NCBI GenBank assembly: GCA_900540335.1
Contig: UQFC01000020.1
Span: forward strand, 1-34,712
Reading direction: 5' to 3'
Source: an uncultured Clostridium sp.
GTDB lineage: Bacteria; Bacillota; Clostridia; Lachnospirales; Lachnospiraceae
DNA: 34,712 bases
Part shown: in pieces, positions 7,431 to 14,690 of the stretch
Layout: the number at the start of each line of letters is the position of its first letter
How positions within the stretch are numbered: the stretch's first letter is position 1
Notes under the pieces: model-generated
Database searches by the model: none
Seen by the model: only the letters and a program-made list of their open reading frames with translations
What the model was told of the DNA's origin: nothing
Translations under genes and position numbers: made by a program

Positions 7431-9290
7431 TTACTGCTCCGCAATCCTTGCAGCCAGATCCTCCAGATACATCCACCGCTCCATTTTCTCCTCCAGAGCA
7501 GTCTCTGCCTCCTCCTTTTCCGCCATCAGCTGATTTAGCTTTACAAAATCATGGGCAGAGGCTTCTATAGCCTGATCCAGTTTGGCAATCTTTTCCTCCA
7601 GAGCCGCCATATCTGCCTCTATGGTTTCATAATCCTTCTGCTCTCTGTAGGTAAACTTCAGCTTCTGAGGGCCGCGTGTACGCTGTCCCTTCTCCTTTGC
7701 AGGCGTCTCCTGCTTTGACGCTGTTCTGCCGCCTTCTTCCTCTTCAAAGGCCGCCTCTGCCGCCTTTCTGGCCGCGTAATCCGTATATCCGCCTTCATAC
7801 TGCCTGAGCTTTCCGTCGCCCTCAAAGGCAAAAATACGCTTCATCGTGCGGTCCAGGAAATAACGGTCATGAGAAATGGCAACCACAATTCCCTCGTAGC
7901 GATCCAGATAATCCTCCAGAATAGTCAGAGTGGCAATATCCAGATCATTGGTGATCTCGTCCAGCAGCAGAAAGTTGGGAGAAGAACAAAGCACACGCAG
8001 CAGATTCAGCCGTTTTTTCTCACCGCCGGACAGCTTGCCAATGGGGCTGTACTGCTTCTCCGGTGTAAATAAAAACTTTTCCAGCATGGCAGAAGCAGAC
8101 AAAACTCCGTCCACAGTCTGAATATACTCTGCCGTATCCTTTACATAATCAATCACCCTCTGCTCCGGATTCATATAAGAAAAATCAATTCCGTGACTGT
8201 CTGTGTCCTCCTCCGGAATTTCCGAAGCAATCTCCTGGGCGTAATATCCCATTTTCACAGTCTGTCCCACAACAACCTGGCCGGAATCGGGAGGAAGCAG
8301 TCCTGCGATTATTTTCATCAAAGTAGATTTTCCGCACCCGTTAGAACCGATAAAGCCGACCCGATCTCCCTTTAAGAAAATATAACTGAAATCATCGATC
8401 AGCTTTTTCTCCCCGTATCCCTTGCAGATATGATCCAGCTCAACCGTTGTCTTTCCCAGCCGTGTAGAAATGGAGCTTAATTCCAGCTTCGACTCCTGAA
8501 CCGGGGCTTCCCGATCCCTCAGCTCCTCATATCTCTGAATATGGGCCTTCTGCTTTGTAGAGCGGGCTCTCGCCCCGCGGCGCATCCACTCCAGCTCCAC
8601 CCGCAGAATCGACTGGCGTTTTCTCTCACTGGCCGCCTCCATGTCCTCTCTCTGGGCCTTCAGCTCCAGAAATCCGGAATAATTGGTCTGGTAGCTGTAC
8701 ACCGCTCCCTTGTCTATTTCCACAATCCGATTGCAGACACTGTCCAGGAAATAACGGTCATGGGTTACCATAATCAGGGCGCCTCTCCATTTTTTCAGGT
8801 GCTCCTCCAGCCAGTCCGCCATATCATTGTCCAGATGGTTGGTGGGCTCGTCCAGCAGCAGAATATCCGCCGGGGAGAGCAGAACGGAAATCAGCGCAAG
8901 CCGCTTTCTCTGTCCGCCGGAAAGCTGGCCGGCCGGCTGTTCAAAATCCTTGATTCCAAGGCGTGTCATCATCGTCTTTGCATCACTTTCAATCGTCCAG
9001 CGGTTTTCCTCTGACACATTGCCTGCCAGAACGCACTCCAGACTGGACATCTCCGGATCAAACTCCGGATGCTGGGGAAGATAGCGGATAACCACATGAT
9101 TGGCTGTTGTAATCGTGCCCTCATCCGGCTCCTCCATTCCGGCCAGCATTTTCAGAAGCGTAGTCTTTCCGGTTCCGTTAATGCCGATGATCCCGACCTT
9201 TTCTCCTTCCTGCAGGAAAAATGATGCCTGATCAAATATTTTCCGTTCTGCAAACACCTTTGTTATTTTCTCAATATTAATTAAATTCAT
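7431..9290 (-). CDS. ABC-F family ATPase, Uup-like
   Basis: Soluble ribosome-associated ATPase of the ABC-F class, 619 aa, with no membrane segments. Two nucleotide-binding domains: Walker A GINGTGKTT (about 36-44) and GSNGCGKST (about 320), signature motifs LSGGQRKR and LSGGEKKR, and Walker B regions LLLDEPTNHLD and LLLDEITNDLD (Pro replaced by Ile in the second). The linker carries ELEWMRRGARARSTKQ, typical of the Uup branch, and a charged coiled-coil tail (about 540-615) is also Uup-like. Uup acts in translation quality control; a resistance role is not indicated. The 140 bases before its ATG hold two palindromes, CCTGTAACAGG (9315-9325) and TTGTCAxxxxxTGACAA (9333-9349), of unknown meaning. 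Confidence 0.9.
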   Translation of the reverse strand: MNLINIEKITKVFAERKIFDQASFFLQEGEKVGIIGINGTGKTTLLKMLAGMEEPDEGTITTANHVVIRYLPQHPEFDPEMSSLECVLAGNVSEENRWTIESDAKTMMTRLGIKDFEQPAGQLSGGQRKRLALISVLLSPADILLLDEPTNHLDNDMADWLEEHLKKWRGALIMVTHDRYFLDSVCNRIVEIDKGAVYSYQTNYSGFLELKAQREDMEAASERKRQSILRVELEWMRRGARARSTKQKAHIQRYEELRDREAPVQESKLELSSISTRLGKTTVELDHICKGYGEKKLIDDFSYIFLKGDRVGFIGSNGCGKSTLMKIIAGLLPPDSGQVVVGQTVKMGYYAQEIASEIPEEDTDSHGIDFSYMNPEQRVIDYVKDTAEYIQTVDGVLSASAMLEKFLFTPEKQYSPIGKLSGGEKKRLNLLRVLCSSPNFLLLDEITNDLDIATLTILEDYLDRYEGIVVAISHDRYFLDRTMKRIFAFEGDGKLRQYEGGYTDYAARKAAEAAFEEEEGGRTASKQETPAKEKGQRTRGPQKLKFTYREQKDYETIEADMAALEEKIAKLDQAIEASAHDFVKLNQLMAEKEEAETALEEKMERWMYLEDLAARIAEQ

Positions 9291-9382
9291 TGCGGTATCT
9301 CTCCCTTTATATTTCCTGTAACAGGAGCTGTTTTGTCAAAATCTGACAAGAACTTAAAAAAATAAAGTGACATTGTGCGATA

Positions 9383-9410
9383 ATTATAATTATTCGTCGT
9401 TTTTTATCAA
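9383..9410 (-). promoter_or_regulatory. Promoter of the Uup-like gene
   Basis: TTGATA (9405-9410), 16-bp spacer, perfect TATAAT (9383-9388). Predicted leader of about 80 nt. Confidence 0.75.
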
Positions 9411-9508
9411 AATCTTAATGCATTTTCTCTATAAAAACATTGTTTTCTAAAAGATTTTATGTTAAACTGCTTATATCTGATTTTATCTGAAGCATTTGTA
9501 TTTCATTT

Positions 9509-9545
9509 CTGTAACCCGTTCACCTTGCACTGTAACCCATTCACC
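9509..9545 (+). repeat. Two 16-bp direct repeats with 21-bp period before the HPr-like gene
   Basis: CTGTAACCC(G/A)TTCACC occurs at 9509-9524 and 9530-9545, 15 of 16 bases identical, two helical turns apart. This spacing places both copies on the same DNA face, as for a dimeric regulator. The site lies 46-82 bp before the gene start; a weak promoter (TTGTTT 9440-9445, TAAACT 9463-9468) is upstream. Confidence 0.6.
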
Positions 9546-9590
9546 CGGCTTCTGCAAAAGGATATTTGCGCATACAAAGGGGGAATTATT

Positions 9591-9836
9591 ATGATATCCA
9601 GGCAGGTAGACACATGCCGGCGCTACAGACCGGTGCCGCTTTCCTTTCTCATTGACACAGCCAACGCATTCCTTTGTGATATTTTTGTAGAATGCGATAA
9701 TGTTCAGGTCAATGTCAAAAGCTACGATGAGATGATTCGCAACCTCAAGTTCCACGGCAGGACTCTCCGGTTTTTCTTTAACGGACAGGACGAGCTGGAC
9801 GCAGAAAAAACTATCGAAAGGATTTTTCAGGCATAA
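9591..9836 (+). CDS. HPr-fold protein lacking the phospho-histidine
   Basis: An 81-aa protein that aligns over its whole length with PTS HPr: RPVPLSFLIDTANAFLCDI matches the HTRPAA helix region, VNVKSYDEMI matches the Ser46 regulatory region (S44 here), and the C-terminal AEKTIERIF helix fits. The catalytic His15 position is Arg11, while the HPr Arg17 equivalent is kept (R13), so it cannot carry PEP-derived phosphate. Like Crh it may be regulatory only. The longer open frame (from 9459) is rejected because AAAGGGGG is right before ATG 9591. It stands alone between two ABC-F genes and shares a terminator with the next one. Confidence 0.75.
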   Translation: MISRQVDTCRRYRPVPLSFLIDTANAFLCDIFVECDNVQVNVKSYDEMIRNLKFHGRTLRFFFNGQDELDAEKTIERIFQA

Positions 9837-9873
9837 CAACAATGAATAACCCAGACAAGCCAAAGAGAAAAAG

Positions 9874-9922
9874 GACAGCCCTTTTCCATTTCATTCCAAT
9901 GATGAAATCGAACAGGGCTGTC
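9874..9922. terminator. Bidirectional terminator, HPr-like and ABC-F genes
   Basis: GACAGCCCT (9874-9882) pairs with AGGGCTGTC (9914-9922); inside, ATTTCAT pairs with ATGAAAT. Minus side is followed by CCTTTTTCTCTTT, plus side by GCTTTTAG. It lies 5 bases after the stop of the minus-strand ABC-F gene. Confidence 0.8.
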
Positions 9923-9926
9923 GCTT

Positions 9927-11564
9927 TTAGTTGTCTTCTTCCTGCTTCTCTGATACAGAGAATACAAAACGCTTTCTTGCCATCTCATCGCTTTCCAGAT
10001 ACTCGTCATAAGAAGTAATCTTATCAATCAGCTGGCCATTTACAATTTCCATAATACGGTTTGCCGTAGTCTGCACAATCTGATGGTCGCGGGAAGAGAA
10101 AATCAGCACGCCCGGGAATTTTACAAGACCTGTATTCAGGGCGGTAATTGACTCCATATCCAGATGGTCGGTCGGCTCATCCAGCATCAGAACGTTTGCT
10201 CCGGAAATCATCAGCTTGGAAAGCATACAGCGCACCTTCTCGCCTCCGGAAAGCACCTTTACCTTCTTCACTCCGTCCTCACCGGCAAACAGCATACGTC
10301 CCAGGAAGCCGCGGACATAAGTAACATCCTTCTCCGGAGAATACTGGGTCAGCCAGTCAACAATCGTATCATCACTGTCAAACTCAGCGCTGTTATCCTT
10401 GGGGAAGTAAGACTGGCTTGTGGTCAGTCCCCATTTATAAGAGCCCTCATCCGGCTCCATCTCTCCTGCCAGAATCTGGAAGAGAACTGTCTTGGCACGC
10501 TCGTTCGGGCCAACCAGGGCAACCTTGTCATCCCGGTTCAGAGTAAAGGTCAGGCCGTCTAAAATCTTCTCGCCATCAATCGTCTTTGTCAGATTCTCTA
10601 CCTTCAGAACCTCATTTCCAATCTCACGGAAGGGACGGAAATCAATATACGGATACTTACGGCTGGAAGGCTTGATATCATCCAGCTCAATCTTTTCCAG
10701 AGCGCGCTTTCTGGAGGTCGCCTGCTTGGACTTGGAAGCGTTGGCAGAGAACCGCTGAATAAATTCCTGCAGCTCCTTAATCTTCTCTTCCTTCTTCCGG
10801 TTTGCCTCCTTCATCTGCTTAACCATCAGCTGACTGGACTCATACCAGAAATCATAGTTACCTGCATAAAGCTGAATCTTGCCGTAGTCAATATCTGCGA
10901 TATTGGTGCAGACCTTATTCAGGAAGTAACGGTCATGAGAAACGACAATTACGGTATTTTCAAAGTTAATCAGGAACTCCTCAAGCCATGCAATCGCATC
11001 CAGATCCAGATGGTTGGTCGGCTCGTCCAGAAGCAGAATATCCGGGTTTCCAAACAGTGCCTGGGCCAGCAGAACCTTCACCTTCAAAGCGCCGGTCAGA
11101 TCCTTCATCAGGCTGTAGTGGAAGCTGGTATCAACGCCCAGACCATTTAACAGGTTTGCTGCGTCAGACTCTGCTTCCCATCCGTTCATCTCTGCAAACT
11201 CGCCTTCCAGCTCTGCAGCCCGGATACCGTCCTCGTCAGAGAAATCCTCTTTCATGTAAATAGCATCTTTTTCCTTCATTACCTGATACAGTCTCTGGTT
11301 TCCCATGATAACCGTATCCAGAACCGGAAACTCGTCATATTTAAAATGATCCTGCTGCAGGAAGGATAACCGCTGTCCTGCCGTAATCACCACATCTCCG
11401 TTGGTGGGCTCTAACTGTCCGGAAAGAATCTTTAAAAATGTGGATTTTCCAGCTCCGTTAGCACCGATCAGGCCGTAGCAGTTGCCCTCTGTAAACTTAA
11501 TATTTACATCTTCAAACAATGCCTTTTTTCCTACCCGGAGGGTAACACCATTTGCACTAATCAT
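9927..11564 (-). CDS. ABC-F family ATPase, YkpA/YbiT-like
   Basis: Soluble ABC-F protein of 545 aa with two ATPase domains. Domain 1: Walker A GANGAGKS (34-41), signature LTGALKVKVLLAQAL (departing from LSGG), Walker B LLLDEPTNHLD. Domain 2: degenerate Walker A GPNERAKT (about 350), signature LSGGEKVR, Walker B LMLDEPTDHLD, switch SSRDHQ. Linker KEEKIKELQEFIQRFSANASKSKQATSRKR and the absence of a long tail match YkpA/YbiT. The altered second P-loop seems to be a subfamily trait rather than decay, since the rest of domain 2 is intact. Likely acts on the ribosome; the exact step is unknown. Its leader carries two terminator-like hairpins. Confidence 0.9.
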   Translation of the reverse strand: MISANGVTLRVGKKALFEDVNIKFTEGNCYGLIGANGAGKSTFLKILSGQLEPTNGDVVITAGQRLSFLQQDHFKYDEFPVLDTVIMGNQRLYQVMKEKDAIYMKEDFSDEDGIRAAELEGEFAEMNGWEAESDAANLLNGLGVDTSFHYSLMKDLTGALKVKVLLAQALFGNPDILLLDEPTNHLDLDAIAWLEEFLINFENTVIVVSHDRYFLNKVCTNIADIDYGKIQLYAGNYDFWYESSQLMVKQMKEANRKKEEKIKELQEFIQRFSANASKSKQATSRKRALEKIELDDIKPSSRKYPYIDFRPFREIGNEVLKVENLTKTIDGEKILDGLTFTLNRDDKVALVGPNERAKTVLFQILAGEMEPDEGSYKWGLTTSQSYFPKDNSAEFDSDDTIVDWLTQYSPEKDVTYVRGFLGRMLFAGEDGVKKVKVLSGGEKVRCMLSKLMISGANVLMLDEPTDHLDMESITALNTGLVKFPGVLIFSSRDHQIVQTTANRIMEIVNGQLIDKITSYDEYLESDEMARKRFVFSVSEKQEEDN

Positions 11565-11610
11565 GTTTTAACACCTTTCTTCCTCTCAAATCAATCTATT
11601 CCTTGTTCTC

Positions 11611-11637
11611 ACTAAAAAGAGAAGCCCGCCTGCGGGC
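11611..11637 (-). promoter_or_regulatory. Leader terminator/attenuator 2 of the YkpA-like gene
   Basis: GCCCGCAGGCGGGC folds into a 5-6 bp GC stem followed by TTCTCTTTTT on the minus strand, about 45 nt before the start codon. It is the terminator-like element nearest to the gene and is overlapped by short upstream reading frames. Confidence 0.6.
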
Positions 11638-11672
11638 ATTTTCCAATATCACAGACTTTTCCTGTGACATCA

Positions 11673-11701
11673 GAAAAAATGGGGGCAGCTTCTGTCCCCA
11701 T
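11673..11701 (-). promoter_or_regulatory. Leader terminator/attenuator 1 of the YkpA-like gene
   Basis: ATGGGG-A-CAG-AAG-CTG-C-CCCCAT forms a stem with one mismatch followed by TTTTTT (11673-11678). A third hairpin, TCACAG/CTGTGA (11649-11667), sits between it and attenuator 2. All are inside the predicted transcript. Confidence 0.6.
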
Positions 11702-11717
11702 CCTCTGTATCACTTTC

Positions 11718-11745
11718 ATTGTACAGGAAAATCACGATTTTGCAA
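11718..11745 (-). promoter_or_regulatory. Promoter of the YkpA-like gene
   Basis: TTGCAA (11740-11745), 16-bp spacer, TACAAT (11718-11723). Start expected near 11711, giving a leader of about 147 nt that contains both attenuator-like hairpins. Confidence 0.6.
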
Positions 11746-11834
11746 GCATTTTTCAAGATTTTCCCCGGTCAAATCCTGCTCTCGGACAGGAAATCCCCGT
11801 TTCACTCCGTTTTTCTCTGATTTTTTCTTTTTTG

Positions 11835-11883
11835 TGATTAATTAAATTAAGTTTTTGATTAATTATTTTAAGAAAAGTATGTT
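11835..11883 (+). promoter_or_regulatory. Candidate aspA promoter with 21-bp-spaced direct repeats
   Basis: TGATTAATTA(A/T)(A/T)TTAAG occurs at 11835-11851 and 11856-11872 (15 of 17 identical, period 21 bp). The second copy overlaps a possible promoter: TTGATT (11855-11860), 17 bp, TATGTT (11878-11883). The leader to the aspA start would be about 190 nt and includes CCCGGCC (11997-12003)/GGCCGGG (12029-12035), with a competing AGGTA/TACCT pair. Confidence 0.4.
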
Positions 11884-12083
11884 TATTTGTTTATTTTCTT
11901 CATTATTTCATTTTTTCTAAAAGGTATTTACATTTCTTTCATTCAGTGTTATGTTGCAGTCAGAGAGAACGTTTTTACCGCATCATCAGGTACTTCCCCG
12001 GCCGGTTTGCGCGGGCAGAAAGATACCTGGCCGGGCGGTTATCACCATTTTATTTCACACATATATACAGGGAGGAATTTACT

Positions 12084-13478
12084 ATGTTAACTCGTCTGGA
12101 AGCAGATTCCATCGGCACCATGGAGGTTCCTGCGAAAGCTTATTACGGTGTGCAGAGTCTTCGGGCAAAGCATAATTTCAATATTACAGGCCGCCCGCTT
12201 CATCCTGCTTTTATCAACAATCTGGCACGGATCAAAAAAGCCGCAGCCATGACCAATATGAATGCCCATGTTCTTGATGAACGGATCGGCCAGGCCATTA
12301 TCAGCGCCTGTGATGAAATCATTGCAGGAAAGCTTCATAACCAGTTTATCGTAGACGCCATTCAGGGCGGCGCCGGCACCTCTGCCAACATGAATGCCAA
12401 CGAGGTAATCGCCAACCGCGCTATCGAGCTTCTGGGCGGGAAAAAAGGCGATTATTCCATCGTTCATCCCAACGATCACGTCAATATGGCCCAGTCCACC
12501 AATGACGTCATTCCCTGCGCCGGAAAGCTGACCATTCTGGAGCTGATGCCGGGCCTGATTCAGGAATTAAAACGCCTTCACAAGGCTCTTATGGACAAAT
12601 CCATTGAGTTTGATGATGTGGTTAAAATGGGACGCACCCAGCTTCAGGACGCTGTTCCCATTCGTCTGGGCCAGTCCTTTGAGGCCTATGCTGCCGTGAT
12701 TGCCCGGGATATCCGGCGGCTTCAGCAGGTAGAAGAAGAAATCCGCGTTCTCAATATCGGAGCAACCGCGGTGGGAACTGCCATCAACGTCAATCCCATT
12801 TACCTGTTCCACATTGTCAAAAACATCAATCTTGTATGCGGCACAGACTGCAGCCAGGCTGAGGATCTGTTTGATGCAACCCAGAATCTGGACGGCTTTG
12901 TATTTACCTCCTCCATGCTGAAAACCTGCGCAGTCAACCTGTCCAAGATCTGCAATGACCTGCGGCTTCTTTCCAGCGGCCCCAAAACAGGCATCGGAGA
13001 AATCAACCTTCCGCCCAAACAGAACGGCTCCTCCATTATGCCCGGCAAAATCAATCCGGTAATTCCCGAGGTGGTCAGCCAGGTGGCCTACAACGTCATC
13101 GGAAATGACACCACCGTTACTCTGGCCGCCGAGGCAGGACAGTTAGAGTTAAATGCATTTGAGCCTGTAGTATTTTACAAAATTTTTGAATCCATTGACA
13201 CCATGACAGGTGCTGTCCGTACACTCATTGACAACTGCATCCTTGGCATTACAGCCAACAGAAAACGGTGCGAACAGCTGGTAGAGTCCAGCGTTTCCCT
13301 GGCAACCGCCCTCTGTCCCTATATTGGATATAAAAAGGCGGCAGATATTGCCAAACAGTCTCTGGAAACAGGAATTCCTGTCCGGGAGCTGGTTCAGAAC
13401 TCCGGCCTTCTCACACAGGAGCAGCTGGAAAACGGTCTGAATCTTCTGTCCATGACTCAGCCGGGACATCAGTTCTAG
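12084..13478 (+). CDS. aspA: Aspartate ammonia-lyase (aspartase)
   Basis: Deaminates L-aspartate to fumarate and ammonia (EC 4.3.1.1); cytosolic homotetramer of the aspartase/fumarase superfamily. 464 aa, usual length. The signature GSSIMPGKINPVIPEVV contains the catalytic serine loop; GRTQLQDAVPIRLGQSF and NDVIPCAGKL are the other conserved regions. The VIPEVV sequence after the signature and AAEAGQLELN favour aspartase over class II fumarase, but the two are close. GGAGG at 12071-12075 decides the ATG at 12084; the frame is open 46 codons further upstream, but there without a ribosome site. With gdhA it suggests active amino acid nitrogen metabolism. Confidence 0.92.
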   Translation: MLTRLEADSIGTMEVPAKAYYGVQSLRAKHNFNITGRPLHPAFINNLARIKKAAAMTNMNAHVLDERIGQAIISACDEIIAGKLHNQFIVDAIQGGAGTSANMNANEVIANRAIELLGGKKGDYSIVHPNDHVNMAQSTNDVIPCAGKLTILELMPGLIQELKRLHKALMDKSIEFDDVVKMGRTQLQDAVPIRLGQSFEAYAAVIARDIRRLQQVEEEIRVLNIGATAVGTAINVNPIYLFHIVKNINLVCGTDCSQAEDLFDATQNLDGFVFTSSMLKTCAVNLSKICNDLRLLSSGPKTGIGEINLPPKQNGSSIMPGKINPVIPEVVSQVAYNVIGNDTTVTLAAEAGQLELNAFEPVVFYKIFESIDTMTGAVRTLIDNCILGITANRKRCEQLVESSVSLATALCPYIGYKKAADIAKQSLETGIPVRELVQNSGLLTQEQLENGLNLLSMTQPGHQF

Positions 13479-13539
13479 TATAAACACCGTATTCCGGTGA
13501 GTTTCACAATCCATAAGCATATACAGACTCCTGGGTTTG

Positions 13540-13548
13540 TGCTAAAAT
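13540..13548 (+). promoter_or_regulatory. Extended -10 promoter of the EamA gene
   Basis: TGCTAAAAT is an extended -10 box (TGn + TAAAAT) 36 bp before the start. No good -35 is seen. A small CACCG/CGGTG hairpin after aspA (about 13485-13497) may partly end its transcript. Confidence 0.4.
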
Positions 13549-13583
13549 AGCCTTTGTTTCAGCACTTACTCAGGAGGTTTTTT

Positions 13584-14468
13584 ATGAAATACTTAGAAAA
13601 GCATCCGATGATTATGATTGTCATCGGCATTATGGGAATTTCCCTTTCTGCAATTTTTGTCCGGTATTCACAGGCGCCCTCTGTTGTAACCGCCGCCTAC
13701 CGGCTTTTATGGACGGTTGCTCTGATGGCTCCGGTTGTATTTCTTTCCGGACCAAGGCGCGAAGAACTGTTTTCTACAGACAAAAAGACGGCGCTTCTCT
13801 GCGCCGTCAGCGGTATCTTTCTTGCCCTGCATTTTGTACTCTGGTTTGAATCCCTGCGCCACACCTCTGTAGCCAGCTCAACCACAATTGTGTGTACCGA
13901 AGTGATCTGGGTGGCCCTGGGCTTCTGCATTTTTCTTGGGGGAAAGCTGTCCGCAAAAGCCGTTCTGGCCATTGTCATTACCCTGGCCGGAAGTATGCTC
14001 ATTGCCTGGTCAGATTCTGCCTCAGAGGGAAACCATCTTTACGGAGACTTTCTGGCCCTGCTTGCCGCCATCGTGGTTGCTGTTTACACTCTGATTGGAC
14101 GTGTAGCGCGGACAACCACCTCCACCACCATTTATACCTTTATTGTGTATCTGTTTTCCGCAGTCACGCTGGTGCTTATCACCCTGTTCCAGGGCTGCTC
14201 TCTGACCGGATACGGAGCCAGCGGCATTGTTGTGGGGCTGCTGCTGGCTGTATTTTCCACGATCCTGGGACACAGTATTTTCAGCTGGTGTCTGAAATTT
14301 CTGTCTCCCACCTTTGTCTCTGCCTCTAAACTGTGCGAGCCTGTGGTTGCCGCTTTGTTCGCCGTATTCCTTTTTGGCGAAATTCCCGGCATTCTTCAGA
14401 TTGCAGGCGGACTTGTCATTCTGGGCGGAGTCCTTTATTATTCCAGACTGGAAAGCCAGTGTCAGTAG
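13584..14468 (+). CDS. EamA-family (DMT) transporter
   Basis: Inner-membrane transporter of the drug/metabolite superfamily, 294 aa, with about ten hydrophobic helices forming two EamA repeats (about 8-140 and 155-290). Typical sequences are ISLSAIFVRYSQAPSVVTAAYRL at the first helix and FLSPTFVSASKLCEPVVAALFAVFLFGE near the end. The substrate is not predictable; relatives export amino acids or other small metabolites. AGGAGG precedes ATG 13584, so the in-frame ATG ten codons upstream is not used. Convergent with the yiaK-like gene, sharing a hairpin at 14514-14545. Confidence 0.88.
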   Translation: MKYLEKHPMIMIVIGIMGISLSAIFVRYSQAPSVVTAAYRLLWTVALMAPVVFLSGPRREELFSTDKKTALLCAVSGIFLALHFVLWFESLRHTSVASSTTIVCTEVIWVALGFCIFLGGKLSAKAVLAIVITLAGSMLIAWSDSASEGNHLYGDFLALLAAIVVAVYTLIGRVARTTTSTTIYTFIVYLFSAVTLVLITLFQGCSLTGYGASGIVVGLLLAVFSTILGHSIFSWCLKFLSPTFVSASKLCEPVVAALFAVFLFGEIPGILQIAGGLVILGGVLYYSRLESQCQ

Positions 14469-14513
14469 TCGCCGCCCGGCCTGACATACGATGCTTAATA
14501 CTGTTTCCCAAAT

Positions 14514-14545
14514 AACAGGCCCGGAGCTGCTGCTCCGGGCCTGTT
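14514..14545. terminator. Bidirectional hairpin between EamA and yiaK genes
   Basis: Perfect 14-bp stem (14514-14527 with 14532-14545) and TGCT loop. Followed by GGTTCGCCTTTTC on the plus strand and ATTTGGG on the minus strand, so the T-runs are modest. The right arm overlaps the first unit of the 33-bp repeat array. Confidence 0.65.
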
Positions 14546-14690
14546 GGTTCGCCTTTTCTGCAATTTCCATGGCCTGCTGCTTCGGCTTTTCTACAATTTC
14601 CGGAGCCTGCTGCTTCGGCTTTCCTGCAATTTCCGGGGCCTGCTGCTTCGGCTTTTCTGCCGTTTCCGGGGCCGCCGGTTCGTCTTTTCT
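14539..14690. repeat. 33-bp tandem repeat array, about 4.6 copies
   Basis: Units start at 14539, 14572, 14605, 14638 and 14671 (partial), consensus GCCTGCTGCTTCGGCTTTTC plus TGCAATTTCCGGG. The array ends exactly at the yiaK-like stop codon. In a minus-strand frame that starts inside the yiaK 3' end, it would encode an 11-residue unit (EKPKQQAPEIA), but that frame then runs antisense through the EamA gene and has no ribosome site, so I do not call it a gene. Confidence 0.88.

Noticed and set aside
9483..9863. Minus-strand ORF of 126 codons opposite the HPr-like gene
   Set aside because: Antisense shadow of an alignable HPr-fold gene, with no ribosome site or domain.
9927..11564. Antibiotic-resistance ABC-F gene (Vga/Lsa/OptrA type)
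   Set aside because: Linker and tail match the housekeeping YkpA/YbiT branch; no resistance-type interdomain extension was seen.
11985..12060. Known riboswitch class in the aspA leader
   Set aside because: The competing stems do not match any riboswitch consensus I know; kept only as a structural observation.
11946..12083. 46-codon N-terminal extension of aspartase
   Set aside because: Not in the family and a GGAGG site points to ATG 12084; the open frame is chance.
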